64,000 nucleotides of DNA from Gymnothorax reevesii (lineage: Eukaryota > Chordata > Actinopteri > Anguilliformes > Muraenidae). Location: contig CM056576.1 in assembly GCA_029721435.1 (NCBI GenBank), positions 70,635,876 through 70,699,875 on the forward strand, read 5' to 3'. Shown here one piece after another: positions 59,501 to 62,310 of the stretch (position 1 is its first letter; each line of letters begins with the position of its first letter). The translations under genes were made by a program, and so were the position numbers. The notes under the pieces were generated by a model. It worked only from the letters and a program-made list of their open reading frames with translations, was not told where the DNA came from and ran no database searches.

Positions 59501-62235
59501 AACCCTCTTTATCAGTAGGGCAGCTAATGTCTCATTAACAATGCCAATGAACAAACAGAAGCAGCTAATTGAGACAAATCATGCAAACATCATTCACGGT
59601 TAATTAAGCCAAATCTTGGGAACAGCGGCAATAGTTAAAATCGTGTTTACGGAATTATATTCCTGTCACCTGCTCAGCATCTGATGTAGACTGATAAATG
59701 ACAGAAGCAAACTTAAAATAGTAAAGCGAGTCAGTGTATTTCAGAATTTACTTAGCCCCATTTTGTGCACATAGCCAATTAGAAAAGCACATCGGATAGA
59801 ATTCACCAGAAGTATGCTTGCTCACCACAAGCCATGTTTCCATCCACACGTTCTTACGCGAATGAAGTCATATTGAATTAAAAATGCCTTATGGAAAAGG
59901 TGACATTCAACTTGATTTAAAGAATACTGACACAAAGTTTATACGGTTGATCTGATCAGATTTTCTTTCGATCGGTAAATGCTGATGGAAACGTTATTTG
60001 CCGATAAATCTACAACTGCATCGTGATGGTGTTTTGATGCAGTCGTTGCCTTCTGATAATATTTTGCTATGTTGCTAATAGCTGGCAAATAAGTACATAC
60101 AACTTGTGCAAATTATCATCATTTGAATGGTAGACGCAATTCATTTTGGCTTACTAGCTAAATTAGTCGGCTAACATACTACTTTAGTTCACTTGCAGGT
60201 TCTGCGATTCAGAGCGAAAATGAATGGAAACAGCTTAAAATGTGAGAAATCCATTCGATACACCAATTTGACTGCATAACAGCATGTGACCTCATTACGC
60301 ACAACTTTTTATTCGCTTTAATGAAGTTAGATGGAAACGCATTTTCACCTGCTGATTTCGCATTAATATTTTTGGCGAACTTCAGATAGTTCGATTGACA
60401 AGCGGATGGAAACATACCTACAGACAAATCGGAAATTCTACTTCAATTGTTGTGCACCAAGCGAATGGGCTGGAGTTCCAATCGCCGTGCTTCAGGGTTT
60501 TGCTGCATTCTGGCGGAGGTCTGCGCTCTCTGAGTGCTTTTCTAGTTGTTTATTAATATTTGACAGGGGAAACCCAAAAGGACGATCATATAACAAGCCT
60601 TCTGATTGGCTTATTTCGCACATTGCCATTACTTCATGGAACACATTTACCTAAATCGGACAGTCGACCCAGTTATAAATCAGAACCAATAATACATTTT
60701 ATTTAGTTTTAACTACAGTCTGGATACGGATATTAAGCTTGACCTGCCGCGTATTGTCATGTATCATGATGTAATGTTAGCCTGCTTTGACCAAACCGGG
60801 GTTTAATCTGATCAATATGCAGCTGCTGAGGAGCCAATATCCGTTTTAAGACCATTTCACGGAAACCACACTAATACATTTAGATAAAATACATTAGTCC
60901 ACATTGCTTAACCTGCCCTTTATTATTTTGTGGAAGGATTTTTCAGTCAAAGGAGAAACAAAACAAATATAATGGCTTTTAAGATGGACTTGCTATCCCT
61001 GCCCCATTTGCTTTAATAGAACTGGTCCCAAAGTCTGGCATCACTGCAAAATTTGAATGTTGTCACCATGATATGACCACTCCTTTTTGCAGTTTAATTG
61101 TTTTCCAATTATATTCCAGTCAAACAGATAATTGGGTAGCGGTTAATAGTCATGTGTAATCCATTATCATAGCAACCAGATCGCCGTTTTGGCTGTGTCA
61201 TAAGCTTGTGACGGTGCACTGTATATGTCGCCTTACGTCTCAGGTGCATGCTGATAAACACCGCTGTGAGCCAGCTAGTCATCCGCGTTGGTTTCGGTTT
61301 TTTATCTGTCTGTCAGACGCATGTATCAAAGTCAACAAGCAACAAGATTAGAATTGATGGTTAAGGGATTTGGCTAAAATACCTCTGCATTTTGCTAAAG
61401 ACATGATTAAATGTCTTCTCTTACAGAGCTGCCCATGATGACTGAACGTTTTCCCTCAGAATTCTCTGGTAGAGAGCAGAATTCATGGTTCCATCAATTT
61501 TGGCAAGTCCCCCAAATCCTGAAGCAGTAGAGCCCCAGATCATCCCATTACTACCACGATGTTTGACTGTTTTAAAGGTTTTAAAACCTTAAAAACACCA
61601 CATCAAACTTCAAGTGTTTTCAAGGATTTTCAGCGCCCATTGGAATCCTGATCATATTGCAGCTTTGCACCCCATCCACAGGGCTATAAACAACCCTCAC
61701 GTGACAGGGAGATTAACCCAAACTGGGACATGAACGAAGATCAGCACACGACAGGTCACTCACATGACTGGCAGCACTCTTAAAGGATGCAATGGTGTTC
61801 TCCCTGACTTTGGTGTGTCTGTGACAGAGAGAAACACAACTTCAGCGCAAAAGAAACAGACTCTGCAGCTCATCACATAAACACAACAGTTTCTTGAATG
61901 AAGGTTTTAATACTTCTCTTTACATCGCAGTCAGAACACAGCAAAAACTCAGGCAATTGGAAAATGCTTTTAAACATACTGACTGAAAAACAAAGGGTTA
62001 AACCACATTCAGAGCAGGTGTGCGGAACGGGAGCGACACAGAACTGAAGAAAGAATTGAAGCAGCTGTGGAAAAGGCCAGACTCAGAGCAGGAAAGACTC
62101 ACTTGGCAGCATGACTGGAGCTGCCGGCTCCTCTGTGCCCCACGTCCAGGGCACTTCTCTTCCTCCAGTATTTAGTGAAGCAGGAGCGCATGTCACACAT
62201 TAGGCCTTTAATGGGCCGAATGACCAGGTAATCCA
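8754..62235 (-). CDS. gpcpd1: Glycerophosphocholine phosphodiesterase GPCPD1 (GDE5), 3' part of the gene, 11 exons
   Basis: Cytosolic enzyme of the glycerophosphodiester phosphodiesterase (GDPD) family that splits glycerophosphocholine into choline and glycerol-3-phosphate. Eleven exons were assembled on the minus strand: 62235-62103, 61818-61764, 54137-54045, 50803-50726, 39215-39179, 38657-38599, 38510-38445, 35194-35058, 29928-29793, 26153-25993, 8949-8754. All junctions have GT/AG ends, and the phases join into one frame of about 382 codons ending in a stop. Visible GDPD landmarks are HRGAG (exon 1), REN-T (exon 2), the metal-binding EFDVHLSKD (exon 3), NIELKW (exon 7) and FCWGDD (exon 10). 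The order matches remembered vertebrate GPCPD1 throughout. The N-terminal CBM20 domain and the start codon lie past the window edge. Introns range from 88 bp (between exons 6 and 7) to 17 kb and are full of transposons. The catalytic motifs are intact, so the gene is probably functional. Confidence 0.93.
9081..9280. mobile_element. hAT-type miniature element
   Basis: Ends are imperfect inverted repeats: AGGGACCTCAAACTCTAATC at the left, AGAGGTCTCAAACTCCAGTC on the other strand at the right. The GGNCTCAAACTCCAGTCCTGG type is a common fish hAT miniature element. It lies 131 bp inside the last intron of gpcpd1. Confidence 0.65.
10439..11450 (+). pseudogene. Tc1-like transposase, inactivated
   Basis: Starts [10 protein letters not shown] and continues through a helix-turn-helix ([20 protein letters not shown]), [15 protein letters not shown], and then in shifted frames [20 protein letters not shown] and [11 protein letters not shown] (second catalytic Asp). 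Several frameshifts and stops separate these blocks, so no active enzyme can be made from this copy. Confidence 0.85.
11561..11712. repeat. Copy of right-flanking DNA inside the Tc1 element
   Basis: The run from CTGAGAACAGCACGGTGCTC to the GGATGAG near 11705 matches the flank outside the transposon at 11971-12184 (CTGAGAACAGCATGGTGCTC onward), with an internal deletion of about 60 bp. On both sides of this insert stand duplicate copies of the transposon's own 3' region (11463-11550 and 11722-11830). Confidence 0.8.
11971..12184. repeat. Flanking-DNA source copy of the duplicated segment
   Basis: Matches 11561-11712 inside the adjoining Tc1 element, with a few substitutions and one extra stretch (about 12063-12125). 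Confidence 0.8.
12190..13125. other. Intronic DNA, no gene recognised
   Basis: No exon, terminal repeat or RNA gene seen. The stretch 12430-13105 has mirrored 'GGGGTTAAA ... CCCCAGATCACCCCTT' ends (12448 and 13085) that hint at a decayed miniature element. Confidence 0.4.
13126..13480. repeat. Degenerate minisatellite (units of about 44 bp)
   Basis: Repeated units of the form CCTCCAGGACTGNAATTANACC followed by AGNAGAGACTANNAC. At least seven imperfect copies, interrupted by an 84-bp palindrome at 13227-13310. Confidence 0.75.
13227..13310. repeat. 84-bp near-perfect hairpin
   Basis: Arms of 38 bases (starting TGCACAGCCCTACCATGGC) pair with three mismatches across an 8-base loop. Inserted in a minisatellite. 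Confidence 0.92.
13485..14751. other. Intronic DNA, no gene recognised
   Basis: Begins with GGGCTGAACGATTAAGTGCA, which resembles a hAT-type terminal repeat; a similar motif in the other direction lies at about 20872-20890. No coding signal. Confidence 0.4.
14752..15316. mobile_element. hAT-type miniature element
   Basis: Ends TAGATGTCACGATACC and, on the other strand, TAGGGATGTCACAAGAACC. Flanked by TTCATGAG (14744-14751) and TTCATCAG (15317-15324), an 8-bp duplication with one mismatch, as expected for hAT. 565 bp, no transposase. Confidence 0.75.
15398..15640 (+). pseudogene. Transposon-type ORF fragment (MPRPKK...), frameshifted
   Basis: [20 protein letters not shown] leads to [20 protein letters not shown]; after a frame change, [20 protein letters not shown]. 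The pattern 'RARKxxxDRxRxxVNIGxxFxRWxxL...D.E.A..LLD' recurs in fish transposon-encoded proteins, but I cannot assign a family. One frameshift around 15535-15545 breaks it. Confidence 0.45.
15641..17100. other. Intronic DNA, no gene recognised
   Basis: Probably includes the 5' part of the Harbinger-type element whose transposase remnant follows (GC-rich 16800-17095), but no terminal repeat could be fixed. Confidence 0.4.
17101..18040 (+). pseudogene. Harbinger (HARBI1-like) transposase, decayed
   Basis: In-frame blocks in order: [11 protein letters not shown]...[10 protein letters not shown] (17101-17190); [18 protein letters not shown] and [20 protein letters not shown] (17440-17580); [20 protein letters not shown] (17740-17800), which has the Asp of the DDE triad; [20 protein letters not shown] and DGWLLGDTG (17875-18030), with the second Asp. 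These are the conserved blocks of PIF/Harbinger transposases. Stops and frameshifts occur between them, and an AT-rich insertion or intron lies at about 17205-17415. Confidence 0.8.
17273..17392. repeat. AT-rich tandem repeat
   Basis: Three to four units of about 36 bp built on TTAATGATATATATATTATA. Confidence 0.9.
18041..22502. other. Intronic DNA, no gene recognised
   Basis: 4.4 kb with no exon. Contains poly-T/poly-A runs (19271, 20797), a dispersed-repeat copy at 21880-22113 and otherwise unassigned AT-rich sequence. Confidence 0.45.
21880..22113. repeat. Dispersed repeat, 'GTATACCCCC / CGTTGCGGGGGG' type, with CA-rich core
   Basis: Left edge CCCCCCCGCAACAAGTAG, right edge ACTTCGTTGCGGGGGGTAT, and between them a run of ACACACAGACA units (about 21986-22056). 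Related in outline to copies at 46170-46471, 50222-50352, 56395-56525 and 58516-58800. Confidence 0.6.
22503..22614. mobile_element. Left end of an older Tc1-like element, split by a younger Tc1
   Basis: Begins TACAGTGCTGTGAA and continues like the element starting at 62311 (CAGTGCTGTAAAAAAGTATT; then a match through AAATGTTTCA and AGTAAATA). The younger transposon interrupts it exactly at a TA; the sequence resumes at 24239. Confidence 0.75.
22617..24238 (-). mobile_element. Tc1-like transposon with long terminal inverted repeats
   Basis: Flanked by TA (22615-22616, 24239-24240). Inverted repeats of about 285 bp (22617-22903 and 23953-24238) begin CACTCAACAAAAATATAAAT. The transposase lies on the minus strand between them. 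The element is nested in an older Tc1 remnant. Confidence 0.93.
22933..23955 (-). pseudogene. Tc1 transposase (DD34E) with two frameshifts
   Basis: Starts [20 protein letters not shown]. Helix-turn-helix at residues about 20-50 ([20 protein letters not shown]), GRPR-like hook RPHNRRPRV, then the first catalytic Asp in [12 protein letters not shown] 1-bp loss near 23290 breaks the frame after NAQRYR; translation would resume at DEILRP...[13 protein letters not shown] (second Asp) and [12 protein letters not shown] (Glu, 34 residues later). A second shift near 23035 precedes the C-terminal [17 protein letters not shown]. It cannot make a full enzyme. Confidence 0.93.
24239..25841 (-). mobile_element. 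Decayed Tc1-like sequence, at least two families
   Basis: 24239-24880 continues the older Tc1 begun at 22503: GCAGCAACAACTGCAATCAA and GGAGGAATTTTAGCCCA are antisense transposase-region landmarks also seen at 62560-62820. From about 24890 the sequence changes to another family, ending in AGGGGTGCCAGCAATTTTGG followed by AGCCCACTGT, a terminal repeat like those at 35363 and 57364. No intact frame. Confidence 0.65.
25993..26153 (-). CDS. gpcpd1: gpcpd1 exon 10 (FCWGDD motif)
   Basis: 161 bp, 53 codons plus two bases (AG). It encodes [20 protein letters not shown], then [14 protein letters not shown] and IDGLIYD. The Trp of FCWGDD sits in the conserved last beta-strand region of the GDPD barrel. 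Acceptor TTACAG, donor CAG/GTAATG. Confidence 0.95.
26154..27960. other. Intronic DNA, no gene recognised
   Basis: Contains a tiny TTAA-flanked segment (26633-26701) and otherwise unassigned sequence. No exon signal between gpcpd1 exons 9 and 10. Confidence 0.5.
26633..26701. mobile_element. Tiny TTAA-flanked element (candidate piggyBac relic)
   Basis: TTAA at 26633-26636 and 26698-26701 encloses 61 bp whose ends are CCCTTT and AAAGGG, a perfect 6-bp inverted repeat. This is the piggyBac pattern at minimal size, but chance cannot be excluded. Confidence 0.4.
27964..28055. repeat. (TG)n(TA)n microsatellite
   Basis: About 18 TG units, then TATA-rich and CACA-rich runs. Confidence 0.95.
28056..29474. 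other. Intronic DNA, no gene recognised
   Basis: AT-rich with several A- and T-runs (28329, 29118, 29167). No exon or element ends found. Confidence 0.5.
29475..29655. repeat. 25-bp minisatellite
   Basis: About seven imperfect units of the form GAATCACTTGAGGAGATATG plus GGTGA. It ends about 140 bp from gpcpd1 exon 9. Confidence 0.85.
29793..29928 (-). CDS. gpcpd1: gpcpd1 exon 9
   Basis: 136 bp. One base completes a Met codon, then [16 protein letters not shown] through [13 protein letters not shown], ending in phase 0 before GTGAGC. The acceptor is a T-run followed by CAG. Confidence 0.95.
30755..30826 (+). pseudogene. Myb/SANT-like N-terminal fragment
   Basis: [20 protein letters not shown] ends at a stop three codons later. 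The WT-x-KEV-x-L-x-LxLxxE pattern is the start of the Myb/SANT-like domain found in Harbinger-linked proteins. Too short to be functional. Confidence 0.45.
32138..32158. repeat. (CA)n microsatellite
   Basis: About ten CA units. Confidence 0.9.
33570..33693. repeat. 124-bp palindrome
   Basis: The outer 33 bases of each arm, starting AACTCGGCTATCGTTACGCC, are perfectly complementary. Inner arms continue with few mismatches to about 52 bases; the loop is about 20 bases. GC-rich compared with its surroundings. Confidence 0.93.
33694..35057. other. Intronic DNA, no gene recognised
   Basis: No exon found. 34200-34290 (GTGCGCTCCTAAATTTTGG and a mirrored CTTGGGAGCGCAGCGC) looks like part of a decayed inverted-repeat element. 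Confidence 0.4.
35058..35194 (-). CDS. gpcpd1: gpcpd1 exon 8
   Basis: 137 bp, 45 codons plus two bases. It encodes [20 protein letters not shown] and continues through [15 protein letters not shown]. Acceptor TCACAG, donor CAAT/GTAAGT. Nearly the same as the mammalian segment. Confidence 0.95.
35268..36063. mobile_element. Tc1-like element carrying a second Tc1 fragment
   Basis: Flanked by TA (35266-35267, 36064-36065). Inverted ends: TATCTCACAAAAGTGAGTAC at 35271 and, on the other strand, TTTCTCAAAAGTGAGTACGC near 36060. A second Tc1 family starts at 35363 after TA (CAGCGCCCTCCATAATTATT, then GGCACCCCT) and fills most of the interior. Confidence 0.75.
35455..35701 (-). pseudogene. Tc1 transposase N-terminal fragment
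   Basis: [14 protein letters not shown] (Met at 35701), a frameshift, then [20 protein letters not shown] (helix-turn-helix), [15 protein letters not shown] and VHKLVSETG. Only the DNA-binding part remains; the catalytic domain is absent. Confidence 0.75.
36902..37970 (+). pseudogene. Tc1-like transposase, inactivated
   Basis: ATG at 36902 with [14 protein letters not shown] start, then frameshifts. The clearest frame (37278-37598) reads [39 protein letters not shown] and [20 protein letters not shown], and is cut by the hairpin insertion. DFSPIENIW-like sequence follows at about 37820. Not functional. Confidence 0.85.
37588..37665. mobile_element. 78-bp hairpin miniature element nested in Tc1
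   Basis: Inserted at a TA (37586-37587 duplicated at 37666-37667). Arms start TTGAGGGCTGACTGC and, on the other strand, TCGAGGGCTGACTGC, and include a second paired block around GTTATGTCCA. The homologous Tc1 copy at 11105-11120 lacks the insert, which defines both edges. Confidence 0.85.
38445..38510 (-). CDS. gpcpd1: gpcpd1 exon 7 (NIELKW motif)
   Basis: 66 bp, 22 codons, phase 0 at both ends; acceptor TTCCAG, donor AAG/GTGCGC. It encodes [17 protein letters not shown] at its end. The Glu and Lys of NIELKW are conserved catalytic-face residues of GDPD enzymes. The intron to exon 6 is only 88 bp. Confidence 0.93.
38599..38657 (-). CDS. gpcpd1: gpcpd1 exon 6
   Basis: 59 bp. Two bases complete a codon, then [19 protein letters not shown], phase 0 before GTAACC. 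The QPFPSL core is conserved with mammalian GPCPD1; the acidic stretch before it is the variable part of the GDPD insertion. Confidence 0.9.
38829..38882. repeat. (AC)n(AT)n microsatellite
   Basis: About nine AC units followed by about fourteen AT units, between gpcpd1 exons 6 and 5. Confidence 0.95.
39179..39215 (-). CDS. gpcpd1: gpcpd1 exon 5 (37-bp exon)
   Basis: 37 bp, twelve codons plus one base: [12 protein letters not shown]. It aligns with LTHVTALKSKD of mammalian GPCPD1. Acceptor CAACAG, donor CCAAG/GTACTT. It lies only 587 bp downstream (in gene orientation) of the 3' LTR of the retrotransposon at 39803-45854. Confidence 0.88.
39216..39802. other. Intronic DNA between exon 5 and the 3' LTR
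   Basis: No coding or repeat feature recognised. Ends with CCTG (39799-39802), the left copy of the retrotransposon's target duplication. Confidence 0.6.
39803..40296 (-). repeat. 3' LTR of the Gmr1-like element
   Basis: 494 bp, same sequence as 45361-45854 (offset 5558). The purine tract immediately upstream in element orientation (40306-40297) would prime plus-strand synthesis. An ATTAAA within the R/U5 part (plus-strand TTTAAT at about 39888-39893) may serve for polyadenylation. Confidence 0.95.
40430..45277 (-). CDS. Gag-Pol polyprotein of the Gmr1-like retrotransposon
   Basis: 1615 codons, no internal stop. Order by approximate residue: Glu/Lys/Arg-rich coiled coil 84-178; SCAN-like capsid region 225-357; CCHC zinc knuckle [14 protein letters not shown] near 415-430; aspartic protease RDTGAS near 507; integrase zinc finger (H..H, CKTCHTC) 765-800; integrase core with Asp in [10 protein letters not shown] (about 832), Asp in QSDQGSNF (about 892) and Glu in [11 protein letters not shown] (about 926); GPYEIL near 1065; reverse transcriptase 1215-1400 with YIDD near 1350; RNase H 1495-1615 (AVDASD, ELLAL, YTDHNP, ending ADCLSRV). 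Integrase before reverse transcriptase is the Gmr1 arrangement. Gag and Pol are in one frame. The Met at 45277 opens the frame; the Met at 45244 (MDDFLASP) is an equally good start. All catalytic residues I looked for are present. Confidence 0.95.
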   Translation of the reverse strand: MNFPRSILTTAMDDFLASPTVGVLKSFKKTELLEICRQLELTEVKPAMRKARLAREIVEYYIDENVFAPGDLEQFPVENPNIEMELKLKMLEIEREEREKEREEKQKKREEREKEREEKEKQREFEREEKEKQRQFELEKFAREEKQREFELEKFARQRDFELEKFDREERLQMEQLKIKIAMKNKFCASQEVKLVPPFSEKDVDNYFQCFEKVAKSCQWPKEHWPLMLQTVLKGKAQQAYSALSADDSSDYEVVKKVILRAYELVPEAYRQKFRGLKKSENQTYVEFANEKQVCFERWCTSMEVKDDFNSLKEMVLVEEFKNCVKDDVKTYLNEKQALNLQSAAKFADEYVLTHKSKFQSSSNNKWSQFQKKGYGDTQDSSPKDKDKSGDGAQKSSNRSDQSVKADSDKSGLVCSYCKKSGHVTTNCWFLKAKKEKEKDTKPNAFVKTRLETPVVDNQSAKLPASCGAKKPNAADFVREEFLPFVSEGFVALNEHTTPVPIYILRDTGASQSLLLMDSLELRDETASGDFILVQGIEGRTVSVPLRSIFLKSDLVTGQVKVGLMSSLPIKGVSLLLGNDLAGGKVVPPVHLTSQPSTENGDEDPSLYPSCAVTRAMAKKAKEDDVVVPSSTLNSQDSGGSPHDSDWPTMVSPFEDLSDTFISSLFSQPDGSGDSDVSGDLSLSRKRLIEEQTNDPEIGVLKRRALPEKEIDAVPVGYYLKDGVLMRKWRPPDIPANADWAVVRQIVVPKVYRNEILTMAHSLPLGGHLGVNKTVDKIMKHFFWPGLRKDVSNFCKTCHTCQVVGKHQLDPPVAPLQPIPAFGEPFSRVIVDCVGPLPKTRSGNQYLLTIMCASTRFPEAIPLRNIKATAISKALIKFFTLFGLPREIQSDQGSNFTSGLFQQVVYELGAKQILSSAYHPESQGALERFHSTLKTMMRTYCYDHEKDWDEGVHLLLFAAREAVQESTGFSPFELVFGHEVRGPLLLLSEQWQEEEPQISLLDYVSKFKERLRAACDLAKENLKSSQGKMKTWYDHKARSREFKPGDKVLVLFPLQSNPLQARFHGPYEILTKLNDLNYIVKTPDRRKPKQLCHINMLKPYHDRNARVAAVTSDSPMVETCEDEGEFQDDEPRIKAEVLSCKLSNTEVLQNLDVKLQHLEPSQRDQFERLIKKYEDLFPDVPKRVTIASHDVDVGDAKSIKQHPYRMNPEKRKIAEKEVEYMLKHDIIRPSNSDWSSPCVLVPKPDGSTRFCTDYRKVNAVTRTDVFPIPRIDDCIDSVGQAKFLTKIDLLKGYWCVPLTERAKSISAFATPSGLYQYEVLPFGMKNAPATFQRMIQSTIAGLPHTGAYIDDLITWSDSWEEHLKDVETLFQRLTQANLTVNLNKSDFGCATVTYLGYVIGQGKVAPINAKVQAIMDFPVPDNKKALRRFLGMIGYYRKFCKNFAEIALSLTNQLKKGVKFTWDDACQRAFDHLKSLLCHFPVLKSPDFNKPFSIAVDASDQACGSVLLQRSDSDDIEHPVAYFSRKFNRHQRNYSTIEKELLALVLSLQHFEVYVCTGQKPMIVYTDHNPLMFLSKMKNKNRRLLNWSLILQEFDLEIKHVKGTDNVIADCLSRV
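45337..45357 (-). promoter_or_regulatory. Primer-binding site, tRNA-Pro-like with 3 extra bases
   Basis: In element orientation, TGGGGGCTC and GTCCGGGAT stand three bases after the 5' LTR, separated by AAG. Joined without the AAG they equal the 18-base site complementary to the 3' end of tRNA-Pro known from other retroelements. Confidence 0.7.
45361..45854 (-). repeat. 5' LTR of the Gmr1-like element
   Basis: In element orientation it begins TGTAATGTGAATATAGG and ends CCATAACA. A TATATAAG box (plus-strand CTTATATA at about 45691-45698) marks the likely promoter. It matches the 3' LTR base for base wherever I compared them. Confidence 0.95.
45855..46169. other. Intronic DNA after the retrotransposon
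   Basis: Starts with CCTG, the right copy of the target duplication. Otherwise a T-run (45951-45963) and unassigned sequence. Confidence 0.6.
46170..46471 (-). repeat. Dispersed repeat, 'ATTACCTCCGCCAA' type
   Basis: Read on the minus strand it starts ATTACCTCCGCCAAACGAAG and continues GTTTGTTTCTTTCTGTTAG, then AAGATGACTCAAAATTTAAT. The copy at 58516-58800 shares the same framework on the plus strand. Family not assigned. Confidence 0.65.
46690..46905 (+). pseudogene. Tc1 transposase N-terminal fragment
   Basis: Reads [40 protein letters not shown] and [17 protein letters not shown]. The second block has the GRPRK-like hook and the third the NPxxTSREIQ block of Tc1 DNA-binding domains. No catalytic domain follows. 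Confidence 0.7.
47467..47545. repeat. (TA)n(CA)n microsatellite
   Basis: Long TATA run followed by CACACA. The open frames crossing it are products of the repeat. Confidence 0.95.
48540..49500 (-). pseudogene. Tc1-like transposase remnant
   Basis: Minus-strand blocks: [20 protein letters not shown] with CCSNE nearby (about 49070-49170), [19 protein letters not shown] (49023 on), then [20 protein letters not shown] (second catalytic Asp region) and [16 protein letters not shown], a decayed form of the N-S-M-x-W-P-A-x-S-P-D-L-N block. Several frameshifts. Confidence 0.7.
49690..50042 (-). mobile_element. Candidate tRNA-derived SINE
   Basis: On the minus strand the 5' end has an A-box-like GGCTCACAGCGAAGACG and, 43-44 bases further, a B-box-like GTCCGAATCCC, the spacing of a tRNA gene. 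A GC-rich body follows without a reading frame. Target duplications and the 3' tail were not resolved. Confidence 0.45.
50222..50352. repeat. Short dispersed repeat with (GCCC)-rich core
   Basis: GGCGTGCAATGCACGGAATA, then a run of CCGCCCGCCCACCC type, ending GCCTTGAGGGCTGAGGGATA. Resembles in layout the repeats at 21880 and 56395. Confidence 0.45.
50726..50803 (-). CDS. gpcpd1: gpcpd1 exon 4
   Basis: 78 bp, 26 codons, phase 0 at both ends; acceptor CTACAG, donor AAG/GTAAAA. It encodes [20 protein letters not shown] followed by QLQLLK. This matches the [18 protein letters not shown] segment remembered from mammalian GPCPD1. Confidence 0.95.
50804..54044. other. Intronic DNA, no gene recognised
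   Basis: Intron between gpcpd1 exons 3 and 4. Around 52118 (CAGGGATAGACATTAAGC) lies a hAT-like end without a clear partner, and at 52399 a T-run. No exon signal. Confidence 0.5.
54045..54137 (-). CDS. gpcpd1: gpcpd1 exon 3 (EFDVH metal-binding motif)
   Basis: 93 bp, 31 codons, phase 0 at both ends; acceptor CTGCAG, donor AAG/GTGACC. It encodes [14 protein letters not shown], then [10 protein letters not shown]. Glu and Asp of EFD and the following His are the expected metal and catalytic ligands of GDPD enzymes. A solo LTR lies 157 bp upstream in the adjoining intron. Confidence 0.95.
54295..54603 (+). mobile_element. Solo LTR related to the Gmr1-like element
   Basis: 309 bp beginning TGTAATGTGGAAAACAGCC and ending GGGGCCATAACA, the same ends as the 494-bp LTR. 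It shares the TATATAAG box (54458-54467) and the TGTCATCCCTTGCTGT block. GGAA precedes (54291-54294) and follows (54604-54607), a perfect 4-bp duplication. It lacks about 185 bp of the R/U5 part present in the complete element and points the opposite way. Confidence 0.92.
55261..56148. mobile_element. hAT-like element with 5-bp duplication
   Basis: Ends CAGGGCTCGAAAT and, on the other strand, CAGGGCTTGAATT. TATAG flanks both sides (55256-55260, 56149-56153). Five-base duplications are known for one hAT subgroup. 888 bp, no transposase frame. Confidence 0.65.
56395..56525. repeat. Dispersed repeat, 'CGGACGGACAGATG' type
   Basis: Contains GGCCCGGACGGACAGATGC and ends CACGCTTTGTGGCGGGGGAT. Same general plan as 21880-22113. 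Confidence 0.5.
56618..56832. mobile_element. hAT miniature element with perfect 8-bp duplication
   Basis: 215 bp, almost fully palindromic. Ends CAGTGTTCCCCAACCCTCTC and, on the other strand, CAGTGCTCCCCAACCCTCTC. Flanked by TTCTAGGA at 56610-56617 and 56833-56840. Confidence 0.95.
56841..61429. other. Intronic DNA, no gene recognised
   Basis: Intron between gpcpd1 exons 2 and 3. Includes a Tc1 terminal fragment at 57364-57390 (GGGGTGCCAGCAATTTTGGA) and the repeat at 58516-58800. No exon signal. Confidence 0.5.
58516..58800 (+). repeat. Dispersed repeat, 'ATTACCTCTGCCAGGAGG' type
   Basis: Begins ATTATTACCTCTGCCAGGAG, then GTTTGTTTGTTTGTTAG and AAGATAACTCAATAAGAAAT. Same family as the minus-strand copy at 46170-46471. 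Confidence 0.65.
61430..61590 (-). pseudogene. Tc1 transposase fragment
   Basis: Antisense of the block around [14 protein letters not shown]: minus-strand reading gives [20 protein letters not shown]. Only this short part is left, in the intron between gpcpd1 exons 1 and 2. Confidence 0.7.
61764..61818 (-). CDS. gpcpd1: gpcpd1 exon 2 (REN-T motif)
   Basis: 55 bp. One base completes the Lys codon from exon 1, then [18 protein letters not shown], ending in phase 0 before GTGAGT. The Glu-Asn-Thr is the second conserved GDPD motif. Confidence 0.92.
62103..62235 (-). CDS. gpcpd1: gpcpd1 exon 1 in window (enters GDPD domain, HRGAG motif)
   Basis: 133 bp. It begins in phase 2 (two bases complete a codon from an upstream exon outside the window) and ends with two bases of a Lys codon before GTGAGT. 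It encodes DYLVIRP..., then [17 protein letters not shown]. The His-Arg-Gly is the GDPD catalytic/metal-site signature. The acceptor is TTTCAG. Confidence 0.93.
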
Positions 62236-62310
62236 CTGAAACACAAAAACACTTACAAATTAGGCCTGTCAATTGTTCAAAATTAAAATTTCATTCACAT
62301 TCTTTAAGTA